A stretch of 64,000 bases of DNA from CAZQLE01 sp964593905 (lineage in GTDB: Bacteria; Chloroflexota; Anaerolineae; Anaerolineales; Anaerolineaceae), in assembly GCA_964593905.1 (NCBI GenBank), contig CAZQLE010000001.1, positions 30,421-94,420 on the forward strand. The letters are read 5' to 3'. Shown here in pieces: positions 60,799-64,000 of the stretch (position 1 is the stretch's first letter; each line of letters starts with the position of its first letter). Made by a program: the position numbers and the translations under genes. A model generated the notes under the pieces. That model did not search any database and had not been told where the DNA came from. It saw only the letters and a program-made list of their open reading frames with translations.

Positions 60799-61452
60799 TT
60801 ATAGATATTCCTTCAAGTTATGCTCCACCGCATAAGCGGCTGCCTCAGCCCGATTGCTGACGCCGAGCTTCGAAAGAATGCTCGAAACATAATTGCGCAC
60901 AGTGCCTTCGCCCAAAAACAACGCTTTGGCAATTTCGCGGTTTGTCTTTCCTTCCGAGACTAGCATCAAGACATGCTTCTCTTGCTGGCTAAGATTTGCA
61001 AAAGCAGACGCCTCTTCCTCTTTGACCGCACGGCGCACTTCCTGGAAAACGCGTTGGGTCACCGCGGGGTCCAACAGGGCTTCGCCACGTCCTACGGCCT
61101 CCAAAGCGCGAATCAAATCATCGCTGCTGATTTGCTTAAGCACATAACCTGAAGCGCCGGCGCGAATGGCCGAAAACAACATCTCGTCTTCAGCATACGA
61201 AGTCAACATAACCACCCGCGTATCAGCAAAGCTGCGCGTAATCTCTTCACATGCTTCAATACCCGATGCTCCGGGCAAACGAATATCCATCAAAACGATA
61301 TCCGGTCTGAAACGCGAAGTTTGCTCGATGGCCTCTTTTGCAGTGCCCGCTTCAGCAACCACCTCAAATTGTGGGTGGTGCTCCAGAAGGGCTTTCAGAC
61401 CCAATCGAACGACTTCATGATCATCAACAAGAAGAATTCTTTGTTTTGTCAT
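60799..61452 (-). CDS. NarL/DevR-like response regulator
   Basis: The 217-residue regulator has a receiver domain with DDHEVVRLGL (about 10-19), the phospho-acceptor Asp in IVLMDIRLPGASG (about 51-63), MLTSYAEDE (about 82) and the lysine in GYVLKQISSDDL (about 101-112). The LuxR-type helix-turn-helix near 148-205 starts LSQQEKHVLMLVSEGKTNREIA (cited in part) and ends SSILSKLGVSNRAEA. ILKQ...RAL is similar to DevR/DosR, an oxygen/redox response regulator. The start at 61452 is set by the promoter at 61479-61507 and SD GAGGAG, ruling out the frame to 61542. No histidine kinase gene is adjacent, so it is an orphan. Confidence 0.9.
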   Translation of the reverse strand: MTKQRILLVDDHEVVRLGLKALLEHHPQFEVVAEAGTAKEAIEQTSRFRPDIVLMDIRLPGASGIEACEEITRSFADTRVVMLTSYAEDEMLFSAIRAGASGYVLKQISSDDLIRALEAVGRGEALLDPAVTQRVFQEVRRAVKEEEASAFANLSQQEKHVLMLVSEGKTNREIAKALFLGEGTVRNYVSSILSKLGVSNRAEAAAYAVEHNLKEYL

Positions 61453-61478
61453 GTTTGCGAGTTTTCTCCTCACGGGTG

Positions 61479-61507
61479 AGTATAGCCAATAGTGCCTTTC
61501 CTTGCAA
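61479..61507 (-). promoter_or_regulatory. Sigma-70-type promoter of the DevR-like regulator
   Basis: On the minus strand TTGCAA (61507-61502) and TATACT (61484-61479) are 17 bases apart. The predicted transcript starts near 61472, just before SD GAGGAG (61471-61466). Confidence 0.65.
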
Positions 61508-61659
61508 GTGCCAATAGAAGAATCATAAGACAGATCACACAAATGTTCTGAATCTCAGAATTTTTTGGACAGATTTAATTGCAAAAAGGGGTCAACCCTC
61601 AAATCATTGAAGTAAAGGTTGGTATACTAGGGTTAATAAGCGAAATCAAATGGGGCAGA

Positions 61660-63009
61660 ATGGCCAACAACACACTCAAATCATTTCAAAATCTGGTAAT
61701 TTATGGGGTCTATGTTCGCGCCTATGGTTCGCAGGGGAAGTTCATTGAGGTTGAGAATGATCTGCAACGAATCAAAAACCTTGGCGTGGATGTGATCTGG
61801 TTTAATCCAATTCACCCCATTGGGGTAAAAAACAAAAAAGGCGAACTCGGCTGTCCTTATTCAATATCCGATTATCGCAAAGTAAACCCGGAATATGGCA
61901 GCCCCGAGGATTTTCAACGGCTGATTAACAAAGCCCATAAAATGGGTCTTAAAGTGATGATTGACATCGTTTTTAATCACACCGCCCATGATGCAATCCT
62001 CCTTCAAGAACATCCTGAATTCTATACACAGGATCAAAACGGCAACCCGATCACAACCGTGCCAGAATGGTCCGATGTAATTGACCTTCGCCACCCGCAG
62101 GCTGGCCTGAATCGTTATCTAATTGATTCGTTGAAAATTTGGGTCCAAATGGGTGTCGATGGGTTTCGCTGCGATGTAGCTTCGCTGGTGCCCCTGTCGT
62201 TCTGGCTTCAAGCGCGAGAAGAAATTGCACAAATCAAACCCGACTGCATCTGGCTGGCCGAATCAGTTCACGCAGGTTTTGTGGAGTATCGCAGAAGGAA
62301 AGGGTTATTTGCGCTTTCAGACGCCGAGCTTTACCAGGCCTTTGATATCACCTACGACTATGATATTTGGACCGTATTTCAGGCTGCCGTCACTGGCAAA
62401 TGTTCCCTGACCGATTACATCCAGATGCTCCGCTTTCAAGATGCAATTTATCCATCCAATTACATCAAAATGCGTGCGGTGGAAAATCACGATCAACAAA
62501 GAATCATGCGCCTGGCCTCAACAGAATCTCAGGCGCGCGCCTGGACCGCTTTCATGGCTTTTAATAAAGGCGCTTTTCACATTTACAATGGCCAAGAGGC
62601 AGCAGAAACCCACACCCCTTCGCTCTTTTATTCTGACAAAATCCATTGGAACGATCGAAAATTGGAGTCATTTTTATCCACACTGGCAAAGCTAAAAAAA
62701 CATCCGGCGCAGATGGATGGTGTTTTTACCATTTGTGATTGCTTCCCGCTCATCGTGGCAATATGGGTGCACCCAACCACCAGTTTGGTGGGTTTCTTTA
62801 ACCTCAATCAACAGAGTGGAACCATAAAAACAGATTTCAAAAAATCCACCCTGCTGGATCTCATTTCCGGTCAGGCGGTAACCATCCACGAGGGCGGAGA
62901 AATGAGCATCCCCCGCGACGCCTGCATCTTTGAAACAGGCGGCATGCAGGTCCCCGACCCGTGCAAAACAACGCTGTTAGATTTTCATCTCGAGCGAGAT
63001 TCGGAATGA
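61660..63009 (+). CDS. GH13-family alpha-amylase-type glycosidase
   Basis: This 449-residue glycoside hydrolase of the alpha-amylase family has all four conserved regions: DIVFNH (about 103-108), GFRCDVAS (about 167-174, catalytic Asp nucleophile), WLAESV (about 198-203, Glu acid/base) and ENHDQQR (about 269-275, transition-state Asp). It consists of the catalytic barrel plus a short C-terminal beta domain. No signal peptide is visible, so it probably acts inside the cell on glycogen, maltodextrin or trehalose-type glucans. ATG 61660 with SD GGGG is preferred; the frame from 61579 adds an unconserved start. It overlaps the flavoprotein gene by 4 bases. Confidence 0.88.
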   Translation: MANNTLKSFQNLVIYGVYVRAYGSQGKFIEVENDLQRIKNLGVDVIWFNPIHPIGVKNKKGELGCPYSISDYRKVNPEYGSPEDFQRLINKAHKMGLKVMIDIVFNHTAHDAILLQEHPEFYTQDQNGNPITTVPEWSDVIDLRHPQAGLNRYLIDSLKIWVQMGVDGFRCDVASLVPLSFWLQAREEIAQIKPDCIWLAESVHAGFVEYRRRKGLFALSDAELYQAFDITYDYDIWTVFQAAVTGKCSLTDYIQMLRFQDAIYPSNYIKMRAVENHDQQRIMRLASTESQARAWTAFMAFNKGAFHIYNGQEAAETHTPSLFYSDKIHWNDRKLESFLSTLAKLKKHPAQMDGVFTICDCFPLIVAIWVHPTTSLVGFFNLNQQSGTIKTDFKKSTLLDLISGQAVTIHEGGEMSIPRDACIFETGGMQVPDPCKTTLLDFHLERDSE

Positions 63010-64000
63010 AACCGACCATTGCCGTCATTGGAGCAGGTCCCGCCGGAATCTCGGCAGCGCTTGAGGCATCGGCTGCCGGGGCAGAAGTCCATCTTTTCGA
63101 CGGCAATCCAAACCCCGGGAAAAAATTACTGGTCACTGGCAGTGGGCGATGCAACATCACCAACGTCAACGCGGCGTCTGTACGCTATTATTCAGGCAGC
63201 CACACCCATGTATTGGAAGATGTTTTCACAGCCTTTCCGCCCTTTGCTTTTATTAAATGGCTGGAACAAATAAACATCCCCACCTACCAAACGGATGATG
63301 GCTGGGTCTATCCCCTTTCCAATTCAGCCGCAAACGTTGTAGACATCTTAACCACCCATCTGATACAGCGCGGTGTAAAACTTCATACGGGCACAGAAAT
63401 TCAAAAAATCAATCCGCTGCCAGACGGGTTTCAACTGACAACCGTATCGAACGAGAAATTCGAATATACGCAGTTAGTGGTCGCCTGTGGCGGAAAAGCC
63501 TACCCCAATTTAGGCTCAAAAGGGATTCTGTTCCCCGCAATCGAAAAACTCGGACACACCCTCCGCCCCATGTTTCCGGCACTCGCCCCAATCACAACCG
63601 ATACACGCCAGATCCGTGCCATACAGGGTGTTCGCCTGGATGTGCGTGCCACATTATTCCATCAAGATCAAACCGTGCAAACCACCCTGGGCAACATCAT
63701 TTTTACCGATTTTGGCGTAAATGGTCCCGGAGTGATGGATCTTTCTCATCATATTGGGCCGCTCATTGCAAAAAACCCCAAAGATTCTCTCAAGCTGGAG
63801 TTTGACTTTACAGCAGATCGCCATCCTCTGTTGACAGATCAATTGAAACAGACAAAAAATGGAACCCTTCCAATACGAACGCTGCTTCATTCTCATCTGC
63901 CACCCAAATTAACTGCCCACGTTTTAAATTTGGCCAACATTTCGGCAGATGAAAAGGTCCGAAATCTCGAACAGAGCCAGGTTTCAAACCTGTTAAACAC
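63006..64000 (+). CDS. HI0933/YhiN-type NAD(P)/FAD-dependent flavoprotein, cut by the window edge
   Basis: The gene begins at ATG 63006, overlapping the GH13 stop as ATGA, and stays open to the last base, so about 331 residues are visible. It starts with an FAD-binding Rossmann motif VIGAGPAGISAALEA (7-21), and GKKLLVTGSGRCNITN (about 39-54) is the diagnostic motif of the HI0933-like family. GGKAYPNLGSKG (about 161-172) and FGVNGPGVM (about 237) are also typical. Members of this family include the bile-acid-related BaiN and YhiN; most are of unknown function. The C-terminal residues are missing because of the window border. Confidence 0.85.
   Translation, partial: MKPTIAVIGAGPAGISAALEASAAGAEVHLFDGNPNPGKKLLVTGSGRCNITNVNAASVRYYSGSHTHVLEDVFTAFPPFAFIKWLEQINIPTYQTDDGWVYPLSNSAANVVDILTTHLIQRGVKLHTGTEIQKINPLPDGFQLTTVSNEKFEYTQLVVACGGKAYPNLGSKGILFPAIEKLGHTLRPMFPALAPITTDTRQIRAIQGVRLDVRATLFHQDQTVQTTLGNIIFTDFGVNGPGVMDLSHHIGPLIAKNPKDSLKLEFDFTADRHPLLTDQLKQTKNGTLPIRTLLHSHLPPKLTAHVLNLANISADEKVRNLEQSQVSNLLN

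Noticed and set aside
61546..61566. TTCTGA-ATC-TCAGAA hairpin followed by six T, terminator-like on the plus strand
   Set aside because: No plus-strand gene ends upstream, and the stem is only 6 bp of mixed composition, so it is probably chance within the divergent promoter gap.
1..64000. CRISPR arrays, tRNA or rRNA genes, insertion sequences
   Set aside because: No regular repeat-spacer units, cloverleaf-like sequence or transposase frame was seen by eye; gaps are all under 300 bases. A tRNAscan or CRISPR search was not possible here.

Overview
The window (64 kb) is a densely coded bacterial chromosome segment with no intergenic gap over 300 bases. It most resembles a Chloroflexota genome of the Anaerolineae type. 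This is an inference from gene content: F420 biosynthesis beside molybdenum hydroxylases, a standalone gyrase C-terminal-domain protein, DUF1385 and 7TMR-HD proteins, GAF-type NarL-family kinases, and a Wzz/BY-kinase exopolysaccharide locus. No rRNA, tRNA, CRISPR array, insertion sequence or phage gene was recognised.

Layout. (1) 1-11962: an exopolysaccharide locus, mostly joined by 4-base ATGA overlaps, with five glycosyltransferases, a Wzy/O-antigen-ligase-like polymerase, a methyltransferase-like protein, an APH-fold kinase, a Wzz-tyrosine kinase, and a convergent rmlA. (2) 12218-17042 (minus): a four-CBS protein, a NarL-type two-component pair and an SsnA/AtzA-type amidohydrolase. (3) 17273-24351 (plus): a free GyrA beta-pinwheel protein, a LarA-like nickel-pincer enzyme and an MFS carrier; then asp23-nusB and a large lipoprotein. 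(4) 24428-26522 (minus): a prepilin-peptidase-like protein and an MFS carrier. (5) 26756-30857 (plus): an MrfA-MrfB (YprA-YprB) DNA repair pair in which MrfA carries an HNH motif and MrfB a DUF2007 tail. (6) 53186 down to 30873 (minus): about 22 kb and 19 genes for molybdenum hydroxylases, selenium-type cofactor maturation and F420 metabolism. (7) 53427-60697 (plus): M20 peptidase, DUF1385, ComEA-like, YqeY, 7TMR-HD, YbeY, DgkA and an endonuclease IV-like barrel. (8) 60799-64000: a DevR-like regulator, a GH13 enzyme and a truncated HI0933-type flavoprotein.

The most unusual region is block 6. It encodes three complete xanthine-dehydrogenase-family enzymes with different subunit fusions. With them are XdhC, YqeB, a YqeC-MocA fusion and a second MocA-like protein, which are markers of selenium-dependent molybdenum hydroxylases. 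Interleaved are cofC, cofD and cofE, a 2'-5' RNA ligase-like protein, an F420:NADPH oxidoreductase, a luciferase-like F420 enzyme and an SsnA-like aminohydrolase. I infer a pathway for N-heterocycle (purine-like) hydroxylation and deamination linked to F420 redox chemistry; the substrate cannot be read from sequence.

Coordinates use the start codon best supported by a Shine-Dalgarno (SD) site or overlap, so several genes are shorter than the maximal open frame. Residue numbers are approximate.
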